Shown piece after piece: positions 1 to 12,500 of a DNA stretch of 64,000 bases. Below the pieces are notes generated by a model. That model ran no database searches. It saw only the letters and a list, made by a program, of their open reading frames with translations, and had not been told where the DNA came from. The stretch is from NCBI RefSeq assembly GCF_910592395.1, contig NC_088320.1, positions 7,004,001-7,068,000 on the forward strand. The letters are read 5' to 3'. Position 1 is the first letter of the stretch. Every line of letters starts with the position of its first letter. This DNA is from Lineus longissimus. Lineage: Eukaryota; Nemertea; Pilidiophora; Heteronemertea; Lineidae. The translations under genes were made by a program, and so were the position numbers.

Positions 1-2889
1 TTTTCAATCAAAAAGTTTTAGTGATACCTCACGGCGGATATTAAAACGGCACAGAAAGTACAACAATATAAAAATTAATAACACTCATCAGAATAAAGAT
101 TGTCGTGTAATGATTGTCTCCTTGTTTATAGTGAAATCACTGTGTAACTCTATCAGTTAGAAATATTTGAACTCAGTTGATACTCCAGGGCGATTTTTAC
201 GATGTGATCAGCTACATTGTACACCCGCCTATACATGCGATCGAATATTTACATGCATCTTCTAAAAATACAGTAAATCGCAAACATTTTTGCAACTTTT
301 TATTTTCGCAGATTTAACGAAATAAAAAATCGCGAAAATATTTTTCAAAAAAACGAAAGGAATGTTTGCAATCCGCCAAAATTAAGACTGAAGAAAGCTA
401 TTTTTTCTGAAATGTTTGCTAATCTCAAAAATAGAAAGGCGCGAGAGCTTTGTAGGGAGTTTTCGCAAATCCCCCGGAACGTCCACGTGAATGCCCATCC
501 TATTGTTCGACTTCGTCATCAGGCGGTCGATCAATGAGACAGGCGTTCGCGTTGGTGTTTCGGGGAATTTGCGAAAACTCCCTAAATGGAAAGAAGAAGA
601 GGAAGAAGAAAATAAAAAAAACACAGCTCGCTATATTTCAATATTTTGAAGGCCAATGCAATTAAATAGGGCCAGTTAACAAATTGCATTATTCTGAAAT
701 CAAATCACCTCCTTTTACTTCGGTTAGGTCAGTCTCGGATACATGTATTCATTTCTGGCCTCTTCGAGTGTTCTTTTTTCATACACGAGAACTGTGTATA
801 CGAGGAGTACCAGCACCCGGCCCTGCCTGCCTAAAGAGACTGTGACCAAAAGCATCGCAGTCCAAAGACATGAGCCAATGTTAGTAATAGGAATCACAAC
901 TGATCTTATGAAAGTAAAGAGAGTATGGTTACTCTAAACCCAGACATGCCACCATGGTTGAGCACAGCCAGACGGTTCGTGTGCATTTCCGCCGTGAAAT
1001 TGTGCGTAGATTTAATGAGCCCGTCATACGGCGGGAGACAGTTCCCATGGCAGTCAGACAGGATAATGGCTTCTGTCTGAAGTTTATTTTGATGTCTCCG
1101 ATGGATATATGACATCAATTATTGATAAAGACGGGCTTCAACGGCCATTCGATCATGGAATAGTAAGCGGGTTCCCAGGGTCCTGGTGGAGGGATTCCGG
1201 TGAGACAGGCATTACAATCTTTCGCCTGGGTGGATCAGGAATGAAGACAATTATCTTAAAATCTCGCTGCGGTCGCCGCGGCTGGAAAATTGCGCTCGAC
1301 TCCAGCGCATAAGTAAATATTTCCCCATATTGTGGCTAGCGTCTTCAGCCTCTGACCAACCTTCTAAATTTTTATTTAAACGCTGAACCCGAGTATAGTT
1401 TTCAAGGAGTGGAATCAAGTCTTTAACGAAATTTTTGCAATTATTTTCTATTTTACCCTCCCTTTGCGCTGAACTGGAACAGATCGAAAGGCAGTCGTCG
1501 CAATTTTAAGATCAAATCATTTTTTGACTGACCTGGCTGAACGGTTTGTAGCGTATTTCACATTGTACAGTATTATTTACCCTAGTGCAGTATTGCAGTA
1601 TTTAATATTTGATATTACCTTGATACAAGCTGTTTGCTTCAAAAAAGCTTCCCTTACTCTTCCAAAATGAGCCCGGTCAATTCATCATTCACTGATCTTT
1701 CATTAAGTCAAAGTTAGCAAACAAGCCAATATCTACATGCACGTAGGTATATCATTAGAATCAATAATAAAATTTGTGATATTTTCCCTAAAATACCAGA
1801 AATTTCGTACATCAGGTTTCAGATCGCGCAATGTACATGCAGGCCTGTACATTAAACTTGAATATGGCACAAACCGTTTCTTATAACTCAGATCGATATG
1901 ACAGAGATTTCATATAGGTCAATCGCGTTCTTCAGATCATGTGCTAAGACAAAACTGTAAAACATCTCACAGGAATGTCTCTTGCTTGACCCAATCCCGC
2001 CTCCGCAATTTAGGCCTTATATACGATTGCAAATTTGCGGCAAATGTAAATCGACCAGAAAGGTCATTTTGATAATGACAAGAAGTTTGTCCGATGCTGG
2101 TCTAAACAGCACTATAAGGTTGCTATTAGTCCTTAGGTAAGGTTATGATGACCGTTTTCGTAAGCAGCACTACAAGTATATGTGTAATCGAAATTTCGGT
2201 TTTTAAAGGACAATTATATTTCTTCAGTTTGTTTCTGAATTCTTAAAATGAGTTACGTTCATGATTCCTCGTAAACCACTGAAACGCCGTTACCTTCGAG
2301 ACTGCCACTGACTGCAATCTTTCCTCAGGCAGATTTATCATAGTCGGTTATTAGTATATCGCTAACGACTCTCTAATCCCAGTATCAGATGACATTTACG
2401 AATTTCTCACTCGGAGTTCGAAAACTTCAACATCAATCTCCAAGCCAATGACCGTCGGTATGAAAAGCTTGCTCAGTATTAGTCACAATAAAGTATCTAT
2501 ATTCAAACCGCTGTGAATATAGCTAGAACTCTCCTAAGAGATTACCTTATGGTCCTACAGTTTTTCTAAACCTTTTCTTCATTGTATTACATCAGTCTGC
2601 TTTCCCGACGTACGCATTGTCGCTACCAAATGCAACGTGAACGTGGAAGAGATAACCACCTTTCGATAATTTTGATGCTGTGATGCCGTACTCCAACTCA
2701 AAGCGATGTCCATTTAGCTTCCATTTCCGGTTCCCGGCATGCAACAGCCATGCTTGCGCAGGTGAATCTGCACTGTCACTTCTTTCAAACCTATTCACCG
2801 ACCATGCCCCATAGGCACGACCAACGAACAACCGACGTCTTCAAATTTTGAAAAATAATAAATAATCTCAATAGCGATGAAATGAGCTC
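1..2889. other. 3' flank and presumed 3' UTR of hedgehog; no coding gene seen
   Basis: No exon-like conserved protein is recognisable on either strand. On the minus strand AATAAA occurs at 1376..1371, a possible but distant poly(A) signal. The stretch also carries a 128-bp palindromic element at 455..582 and an AT-rich segment with CGCGAAAAT-type words at 258..420. Confidence 0.5.
455..582. mobile_element. palindromic MITE-like element, copy 1
   Basis: The ends are inverted repeats starting GGGAGTTTTCGCAAAT on the left, with GCGAAAACTCCC on the right, and complementarity extends inward (TCGGGG/CCCCCGGA region). It is flanked by TA on both sides (453-454, 583-584), the usual target of Tc1/mariner-type elements. 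No coding capacity. A second copy lies at 47716..47834. Confidence 0.75.
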
Positions 2890-3563
2890 TCAATTATTTG
2901 TGGAATAGAGCAACCGATCGGGAAGAACATAGGGAGCAATGTCGTACAAAGTCCGAGGGTACCAATGCACTCCTGTGGTTTCTTCCGTGTCCCTTCGTTT
3001 ATCCTGCTCAGATACTTGCCCGCGAAAGGTTGATTTTATAGAGGAAATCAATCGGACAGGCGCAAATGCAAAATGAGCGATACTCTGATAGTTTATAACG
3101 GCGTAGCATGAAGCGAGTGACCGGTCTACTACTATCGTCCCATCCCCCGTGAGCGGCGCATATATACCTTGCTCGACAGACGAGCTCAACCACACCACCC
3201 GTACAGGGCGAACCTTCCGCCGCCCGCTCGCGATGAACATGTAATCTCCAATTCTGACGTCTTTAGCAAACACTGTTTTTGCTTGTAGTATTGTTGATTG
3301 GTGCATACGACTGACGTATACGAGGTGGCTCGGAGTGAGTTGCAGGGTGGTATTTGCATCTGTTGTGAGCTGGTAAAATAATGCTGTGGCATTTGGTTGC
3401 CTGTCCATAAACATTATAACTTCACTGAATCGAACCTCACCGGATTTGGACATTGCTAAAACGCTGTCTCCTATCTGTAGGTCTCGCATTAGCTTTGCAC
3501 CCTTTTCAGTGTTGACGACTGCCTCGGCCGGGAAACATCCTCCGCCATATTGAGCCGAGGAAT
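2890..3563 (-). CDS. hh: hedgehog exon 3 (autoprocessing site and Hint domain)
   Basis: Begins after acceptor ttttcag at 3564 and ends at the TAA of 2892..2890. It encodes Asp191 to Asn414, with the Gly-Cys-Phe processing site and the complete Hint (hedgehog/intein) domain that cleaves itself and attaches cholesterol to the N-signal. The catalytic set Cys200, Asp244, Thr267, His270 and Cys343 is intact. Length beyond the processing cysteine is 215 residues, typical of the family without a long C-terminal extension. Confidence 0.96.
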
Positions 3564-6500
3564 CTGAAAAAGTAACAGAAGGAATATTATAAAGTGATCT
3601 AGACGAACAACATTGCTTTTAAATCACAAGTGTTTGTTCTTTATTGGTTAAAGTTTCGTCCCTGCGGATCATAGCAGCTGAAATTGAACACGGGCCAGGT
3701 CAGATTATGTGTATGCGACTGGTGATGGATCCGCAGTATTCGACGGGGAAGGAATATCGAATCAGGAACCCAGTTATCGCAGTTATCCGAGCAAGGATTG
3801 CATAACCGCCTGTCGCTGTCACGGTCCACTACGAAAGAGAAGATTATTGAGGCGGTTTGGCCATGCCGCTCGTTGGCAACCAGACTTGAATTTAGATTGA
3901 TGCTAATAGAAAGGGAGGACACCAAGGTGAACAGAACTCATAATTTGACAACACGTTTGATTGCCTGAATATTATTCAAACTTGTGGTTTTGCATTTTGT
4001 CGCCGGGTGATGGAACAGACATTATTAACATTGGTTGCAGATGCGGCCACATTGGAAGAGGTCTTGAAACAAAAGATCATAACAACCAACACAACATTTA
4101 GTGACCCAAATAGCAGGATTTCATATGCTCGGTAACTAGCCCTCGTGCCCATGGTGTTAAATAACTGGGTGCAGAGACGGATAAACTTGAAAATATAACT
4201 TGGAGTGAACATGACCACGGTGTCTTCAAAGGAAATACGATGATTCCGGGCAAATATTATCAGATTTCTGCACTGTCCGAACCCACGCAACTAAATACCG
4301 ATGACACATTTCACAAATGCGCAAAAGCGGCCAATCAAATTTATTTGCTTCAACACAGAGACACGACGGATCGAACGCGATGGATTCAGTCGTACATGGT
4401 GTCCAAGATAAGTGTCGGTGTGGAAGGTTGAATTGTACGGGGATTTGTTATGTGTTTTAATCTCTAAGCAATTGATGGTCATGGCCTCTTTAGACATAGA
4501 ACAACATGTACATGTACAAAATGTATATTATACTTCGTCAGATTACAATGGAGATCGGACACTTTTCCAGGGGGGATATTTTCTACTGCTGCACCGGTGT
4601 AGCGTCTGTGAGTGTTTCCCCTACAACAGATCAGGCCTCGAATGGCTGCTGTTCGGTAATTAAGTGGCTTGTCACTAATGGGGTACGTCACTAATGAAAA
4701 AAAAGAATATATTAGCGATTGCTCTAAGATTTGATGCATAGAGTACAATAAGATCCCCAAAGTGACGCACTTCAGCTCCTCTCTTTGCGACTTGTGTAGA
4801 GTCTGAAGTGCTAATGGCCATGGGACCATAAATTGATAGACTGTTTAGGGACGATCAGGGATGACTTGGATAGGTTCCCATTGGCAATGCAGACAGCGTG
4901 ATTGGCGTCCTGTATTAATATAAGACAAACAAATACCCTTTGACAATATTTGCGATGATTAGATTGTCCTGTTTGCGCTAGATTGGTGACAAATGGTCTC
5001 GATCCAGGATTGATATAGACACGCTTACTTGACCAGCTATCGTGCCAATAGGAAGCAGTAGTGATAGTCGTAACACCTAAGATGAAGTGGGGATAATTTT
5101 GTTCTTTATTCGCGTCGAGGCTTAAATGTCTCGGTGGGAGAACTGACATGGTACTACCAGGAGAGTAAGATTCTGAAGGCTGTTGAACTAGTTATGGTTT
5201 TAAATGCTCTTCATTTTCAAAATACGGAGAATATCAAGTGTTCTGTAATGTTTGTGTTTGCCATATCAGGGTCGGAAGGCCTGAATGGCCCCAACCAAAC
5301 GTGGTTTTCTTCCATGAAACTACTTTAAAGAAGAAAACCAGGTTTTCTTAATTATTGGGCACATGGCTTGCCATGCACCTTAACCTATCACTTTGTGTAC
5401 ACTCATGTACTATAAGATGGAAATGGCATAGGAACTCGCATTTCATTTTCAAGGCAAAATGTACATCAGCTGTCATGCCTGTTCACCGTTCCCAAATCCC
5501 CTCTCAATATCATTCTCAGCACTTGACCTATACGACCGGATCAATTCATCATCGTCTTCTCAACTCAATACGTGATACTCTCAATTGACCATTGTTAATT
5601 GTGTGGCTATTTGATTACTAAGATAAGAACGCAATCGTATGGGCAATAAAACTTATGGCACTTAACATTTTGGCAACATTGATTAGTTTGGCATGGCAGT
5701 ATGAAATTTTTCCGCAAAGGTATTCCGATCGATTCACATGCACGACATATGCAATTACTTATACATTGTACATCTGACATGGGCCCAGTTTTCGAAAAAA
5801 AACATGAACAAAGACACTAAATACATTTAAAATTCAAATGACGTATGTATATGAAAAATAACAGTACGTCTGCACCGGATATTCATCTTCCTATCCAGGC
5901 CTGAGGGATGTAAGCCTTTCGATATCGCATTTGTAGTAGGTAAAAACATTGATTACGCCAGGCCAGGGACACACGATGACCACCCCCTCATCGAAAGGTG
6001 CGGTTTACCCAACTTTGAAATCCAATCCACATTTCATGCCATTCTTGAAGTGGTAGTTCTTTTATTATTTAAAAGTGAAAAGACAGTTATCTCGTTAAAT
6101 TGACATCGTCAAGTTCAGAATATAATCTTATGTGAACGACTGATAGATTGTCGAGCAGCCTTTAACTGGAGCCGAAATATGCTCTTGACTCTTGGCCGGC
6201 GACTTAAGCTGTCGAACACACTTGTTACGCCCGCACTGATTGGCTCGCTCACGAAGCGCGACATCTAAAGTCAACATGACGAAGAAAAGCTTAGCAAGTA
6301 TGCGCCATTTTGACAGGTGGTCATCAATATTCTCAGTTATCTTAAGATAACATGTTCTAAACATGATGATATCAACAACATGCTTGTTTTTTAATTAAGA
6401 AAATCGTCACGGATTATTCTATAGGCCGTATGACGAAATATGACAATAGTACATTGAAATGTAACATGATGTATTTTTGCCTAACGAAATGGCCTCACTA

Positions 6501-9500
6501 ATTAGTTTCGTATGCAGTGTTCTAGTAATAAATCTTGTGTAACGCTGCATACTCTGTTCGCCATCGTAAGTGCCCTCTGATGACAGGTGAAAACAATTAA
6601 CTAACAAGAAATAACAGTAAAAGTGAAAAGGTCAGTGCTATCTCTGATTTGTGATCGCAATAACTGGCGTGATAAAAACTGCGAGGAAGCCGTGGTGGAC
6701 ATCTTGCAAATACAGTAGCCGGAATTTGAGGTTACTCTTCCGTGTGTGAAGCATTTGGTATCAAAGGGTAGAAGCAGCGTTAGGGTATATGATGGTACCC
6801 TTATTAATTTCTAAATGTAGTTGGGTTTTTTGTTGGGGGGGGGGGGGGGGGGGGCTTTTACCGTGCATAGCCCTGCCAACACATCGGCAATAAATCTTAG
6901 TTAAAAGATAAATACCCTACCTGATTTTACTGAGCAATGGATGTGTCCTCTCGACTCGTAGTAAACCCAGTCAAAGCCAGCATCCACAGCCAGCCTGGCC
7001 AACATCCCGTACTTCGCCCTGTCCCTATCACTGGTCGTGATATCCACCGCCCTGCCCTCGTAGTGTAATGAATCCCTGGCATGCTCGTTGTCTTCGTCCC
7101 AGGCCTCGGTCACTCTCAGTCTGACCCCCGGCCACTGATTCATGACTGACACTGCTAACGTACTCAGTTTGTCTTTACAGCGCTAGAAATAAAAGAGGGG
7201 ATAGCATTTGAGGTTACCCATCATGACTGATACCGCTAACATTCTCAGTTTGTCGTTACAGCGCTGGAAAATAAAAGGGGGTTTCCCGCCGTCAGTCTGT
7301 TAGGGAGTATGCGTAAAGATCACTATGGTAATTAGCTAGGTGACTGCATGGGATGGTAACTTGTAGTGATCCCTATCCTGCGAAGAAAAATAGGAAACTA
7401 CCATGAGCTAGAGTGTGTAGCACGTCTGTGGAAGAAGTCAAATGTAGTAGTTGAATTCACCTCACTGCTTTGCAAAACAATCTGAAAATGGTAGGAAGTG
7501 AGATTATTCTTGTCCGTCGCAGTTCATCCAATGATAAATGCAGGTTGCTCCTTCTGCATTTTACAGTTTATTCTGTCATATAATTTACCAAATGCTGTCG
7601 AAAAATTAAGTGCATTTGTCGTACACCACAAAATATGCATAAAGAAAAAAATGAAGAGTGCATGTAAGTTGCGAAGTCATGTCATCAATTCGGTGATTGA
7701 AAGAGAATAAAATCGGCGGAAACCTGCGAATTTACCAAAACAAACGATTACATTTATCAGGAGAATCATTCTGCTGCACTTGCAATCGAAAGTCCACCGC
7801 TATAATGGATGACGATGTGTTTCTCGTTAAAACATTGTGACCGCAAGCGTTACATAGACCTATGCATAACTCTATCACATAATTGCTTATCGATAATTGT
7901 AGTGCAATTATTCTTTGAAACACAAAGGCCTGTGACCGTACATATCAATCATCCTGCTACGATAGTGCCATTGTGCCAGCTGGCGTGATATACTAAAAAG
8001 CCTCAAGCTGAGCTGTGTAATGTTGATCTCACCATTTCTGCACGCATTGTCGCTTTATTTTGTAACATCTGTTGCTTTTTTGAGACAATTGATGTCTGGT
8101 TTTATGGTGACGACTGGCAGTCACTTGTCTCAGAGCTACTAAATATGCATGTACATACACGGACCAAATTCCTTCCAAAATCCACGCACTCAGCCGTGTA
8201 TGTTTAACGCCAGTGATATTTTCAAAATATTTGACCTGAACTTTGGAGCCACCTCTCTTGAGATGTTGTAAGTTTTACGCTCCATTTCTTTCGTAAATAC
8301 TGCAACTTGATCTTCTTTGATAATGGACAATGCACTATTTGGCAAGAATCTCCGCAGCTGTAAATGTCAAGTCGGTTCCGAAGCTTAACGGATATTTGAG
8401 ACGGCTGACACACGGTTTGGGGACAAGCGGCGCCTTTCCGGCGATGGTCAGTAAATACAATAGGGTCTATGTAATTTACTAATTGGGCGAGAAAAAGTGT
8501 ACAGATTGTTTGCAGTGTCCTGGCTGTAAAACTCATTTCGAATGCGTCATACAAAGAACTTTGTCATGATGAAATAAACCTTCGTCACTCGGCTAAATCC
8601 GAGTGATGGAGCCTGCCAATTGGCATGTTTTTTTCCAATATTGCCTGGACTATCAAGGTTTGAATTGACGTAAGATAATTCGCCCCAAGCAAGGCGCACC
8701 AAGGTCCTAGCTCTTTTAAAACCGAGTAAAGGTCGAGAACAGAATGATCCTGCTCGTCATTACAGCAGACCAAGCCATGCACGATCCTCTCGCGTCTCTC
8801 GTGGTAGGGAATGGTCTGTATAAATCATACGCTCAACTGCAATTACTCGCCATTTGATTGGTAAGTCAAGACCGTGATTTGCCGGGTATCACTTTCATAA
8901 TCCGAGCTGTCTGAAGGGCTAACGTTGACTCAGTGCTGAATCCACGTCAGAAGCAAGACTTTACACTTTCACCCGGTTATCTCCGGACAGGTCTGGCTAT
9001 ACGCGCTAATTATGTAGTTTATCCGGGCTAGTTATGTAGTCTAAAGAGAAAAGTCATGTTTTGCGGGACACACCAGGCCCACACCAGCTTTTTGGTCAGG
9101 GCGGAGGCATCCTTAACCTCATGGTCTATACTCTCTTTAAACGTTGCCGGGGTATGATAAGATGTAAAACCTTGGTGGTTCAGATGGTAGGAGGAGGAGG
9201 GGCACAAGAAATATCTGTCTTCGAATCTAAAAAAAACAACAACTTTTTGGTGACCTTTGGGGGTCATTCGCCCTCCTACTTCCCCTTATAGACAAGGCCC
9301 TGCGCACTTTTTTCTGTTCTCTAACAGACAGCGGAATCAAAAGGTGACAGACACCATTTGAATCGTCAGACAAGCTAAATATGCTGTAAGAAAATATTTG
9401 TACACAGGTACCAGTCTGTAAATGTGTGACAATGGCAAATGAATCCTTTGTATTGGAAATTAACGATGATTGGGGGGCAATTTTCCGCCGCATTTGAGGA

Positions 9501-12500
9501 TCATTACACCAGACTTAGGTCTGAAGTGGCTGCCGGGGAGCGTCTTCAGAGGGCGATAATTGGAAATGAAAGGGGATTTCGCTTTGTTCACTGTCACCTG
9601 ATGTGGTGGAGGTATGTGTGTGTTGTGAGATGTCCTCTGGATTGAGTTTTGAAGAAAAAAACTAGTTTTGGCTGAACGTTGAAGTGGGCTTGATCAGCGT
9701 CATAAACCGGCAGCCATTTCTAACAAAAATCGGTTGATAGAACCCACGTTTATATACCGTTTTTGTCGTATTCTGGAAAAGGCAATTCTCGATCCATGTT
9801 TGACTTGGTCTGAGCTACGCCGAACTTACCGTCAAAAATGCGCTTCTAGCACCCTATGATCTATAAAGAGCAGTATACCACCCTATGATTTATAAAGAGC
9901 TGTGTACCACCCTATGTTTAAAGAGCAGTGTACCAGCCTGTGGTCTGAAAAGAGCAGTGTACAACCCTATTATCTATAAAGAGCAGTGCACCGCCCCATG
10001 TTCAATAAAAAGCAGAGTAAGAATGTGCTGGGAGCTTTTCTAGTCATGACATAAACAAAGCGGACCAATATCATGGGAGTGTTGAGGATGATCATGATCA
10101 TCGGACAGTGTTTAGTTTCGGCTCTTTTAAAGTGAAAGACAAGCCGAAAAGTCTTAATGCAATTTTGGTCAAGCGAAAAAGTCAAGTACGTTCGTTTGGA
10201 GTGCAAATCAACTAGAATAATCCCTAACAAATCCCTTCACTTAAAGTCATTTGAAAAAAAATCGTTTTGAACAATATTGGAAATTCTTATGTCAAACTTA
10301 GGGATCTGTGGTGTGTGGTTACCAAAAGTAGTCAAGCCCTGTAGACAGGTATGCCTAAAGAAATCCACAGGGAGTTGAAGATCCTTTGTAGTAGGCGAGA
10401 AAAAAAGTTGAAAACTTCAGATTTTGAATCAAACGTCAGCCGAGTTTTAAAAAAGGACAATACGGTCTGGCAGATTTACAAATAGGCAGGATTATCCATT
10501 ACTATTTTTGTTCTTAATCCACTTCAATTTGACGTGTTTGATCGGGCATATGAAACCAGTCACAGGCCTTAAAAGGGAAAGTGTACACTCTGGCTTGAAC
10601 GTAGGTCAAGAAACGCAGAATAACAAAGTAGTTAGTTGTTTAAATAGAAATACCTTCGCCTACATGATATTCCCACTTTAGCGGTTCGGCAAAGGCATTT
10701 GCCTCGTCTCTATCACAATAAATGTATGTTGTTTACCGATTACACCTATGCTTTATTGTTCATGTATTGTACAAGCAGATATCACGACTTTTGAGACATC
10801 AGAAATAGAATGCTGTCTCGATTCTTCACGGCGAGAAAGTGAGAAATCTCAGGAAATGTATCAGTCCACAAGTTGAGGGTAGGTTTAGGGAATGATTCCA
10901 CGTATCAGGTGTTAGAGAAATAAGGGCCATCTTTTAGAATCTTGGTGATTTAGCTATTAAGTATCCGACAAGGCTTTGTGCATGCTCACGCTGAAGTGAC
11001 CATGCTATATTAGTGCTGGGCTATGATGACGGCCAAATATGTCAACAAAATTGAAAGTTAAGGATTTTGGAACGACCAGGCGGCCCCGAAAGGTATTCCT
11101 CTCGAAAGGTAAATGTTCATTTAATGGGCAATACCGTCTCAAATAATTTCCTGGTCTCAATATAAATCATATTAATACAGTGTTATCGCTCTGATAGCGC
11201 CTTGTTCTGTCGCATGTTCTCAAGTGGTGAACTTAACCTCCGCGTGGTCTGACCGGACTGGCCATATCATCAAGACAGTACAGTACGCTGACCGACTGAA
11301 CATGGCGTTGGTTGATAACGGAGGGACCATCTCAATCACCGTAGATTTCCAGTCGATGACCTTTCAGTCATGTCTCTTCATGGCGATGAAGCAGGCTCTC
11401 TTTGATGTCTCCGCACCGCTTGCGGGAAAGCGCATCTAAATCTCCGTCTGGCCTGGACAGTCTCACCCGGCCTGAAAGAGATGGCACACCTGCAGGATAT
11501 GAGATGCAGTTTTGTCCATCCTTCACACAGTGCACTTGCTGCAACATCTTTTTTCTTCGCGTGGGCTTTGAGACCTTTGTAGTCGACAAATGTACATGTC
11601 TTTTTTACGTTGTTACGTCACGTTATTGCCTTCAGGCGATTTTTGCGGAATGCGAAATAGGTCAACATTGAATATGGATGGTCTTAAAGACAAAACACTT
11701 TCATTATTATAAGGTACGGAATTCGCACAAATGGTCTATCACATCAATCTAAATGACTTGTTGATATGGGCATGGGCGACAAGGGTACTGGTGCGTCGTG
11801 CCGTTTCGCGCAAGATGAGCTTCGACCCAGAGCTCAAAAACCTTCATCTTTGCGTAAAGGGTCGGGTCGAACCGCCTTAATAAAGGGGGCGTGAATAAAC
11901 TGTACGGATCATGACGCACCAAATATATGCTCCCTGTATGCCTGTATACTTATATATAACGTGCAATAGGAAATAGTTTCGAGAGACAAGATAAACTCAT
12001 TGAACTATATCAATCATCAATATTTGCACAAAACATTGTTGGCATTTTCGTGTCTGTGTTTTTGTGTTACATTCATTGACTTATCATTGCCAACCATTTA
12101 ACCCGCATATAATGCCATTTATTGCATGATTATAGCTATGAGTTCTGTATATAAGGGCCTGCTGATACAAATGCCTTTCGTGAATATCTTATATGCTATT
12201 CTATAAAGCAGTATTCAATCACTGGTAGTACATTGAGAGCTGAGCGTCAACTCGGACATTATTTCAAGCTCTAGAAACAACATTGGGAGTTTTGTGATGT
12301 AATGCAGGAGGAAACTGTAGACCTCACAGGAAACCTTCGATGTCAGAGAGAGAGATAGTCACCGTCTCTATCACACGAAGGCGTACTCCAACCCTGGTTC
12401 AAACCCTCAACCAGGGTGGCTCAGACCATTGGTCTTAGCACTGGCCAACAAAGCCGGTGAAGCAGTCGAAAGTGTCCGCCTGAAAAAAGTGTCCAGCCCT

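Larger units (their letters stand above)
3564..6920 (-). other. hh: hedgehog intron 2 (3.36 kb)
   Basis: GT-AG intron joining exons 2 and 3 at phase 1. Contents seen: a diverged copy of the CCGGTGTAG-end repeat (4413..4602, minus orientation) and a 20-base G run on the plus strand at 6835..6854. Nothing else is supportable. Confidence 0.85.

Noticed and set aside
2592-2831. 79-codon minus-strand frame just downstream of hedgehog exon 3
   Set aside because: It starts without ATG, no domain is recognisable, and exon 3 already ends with a normal Hint C-terminus and stop.
12370-12430. Possible tRNA-derived SINE (GGTTCAAACCC B-box-like word)
   Set aside because: No matching A box at the right distance and no tRNA fold. 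The word sits in a short palindrome.
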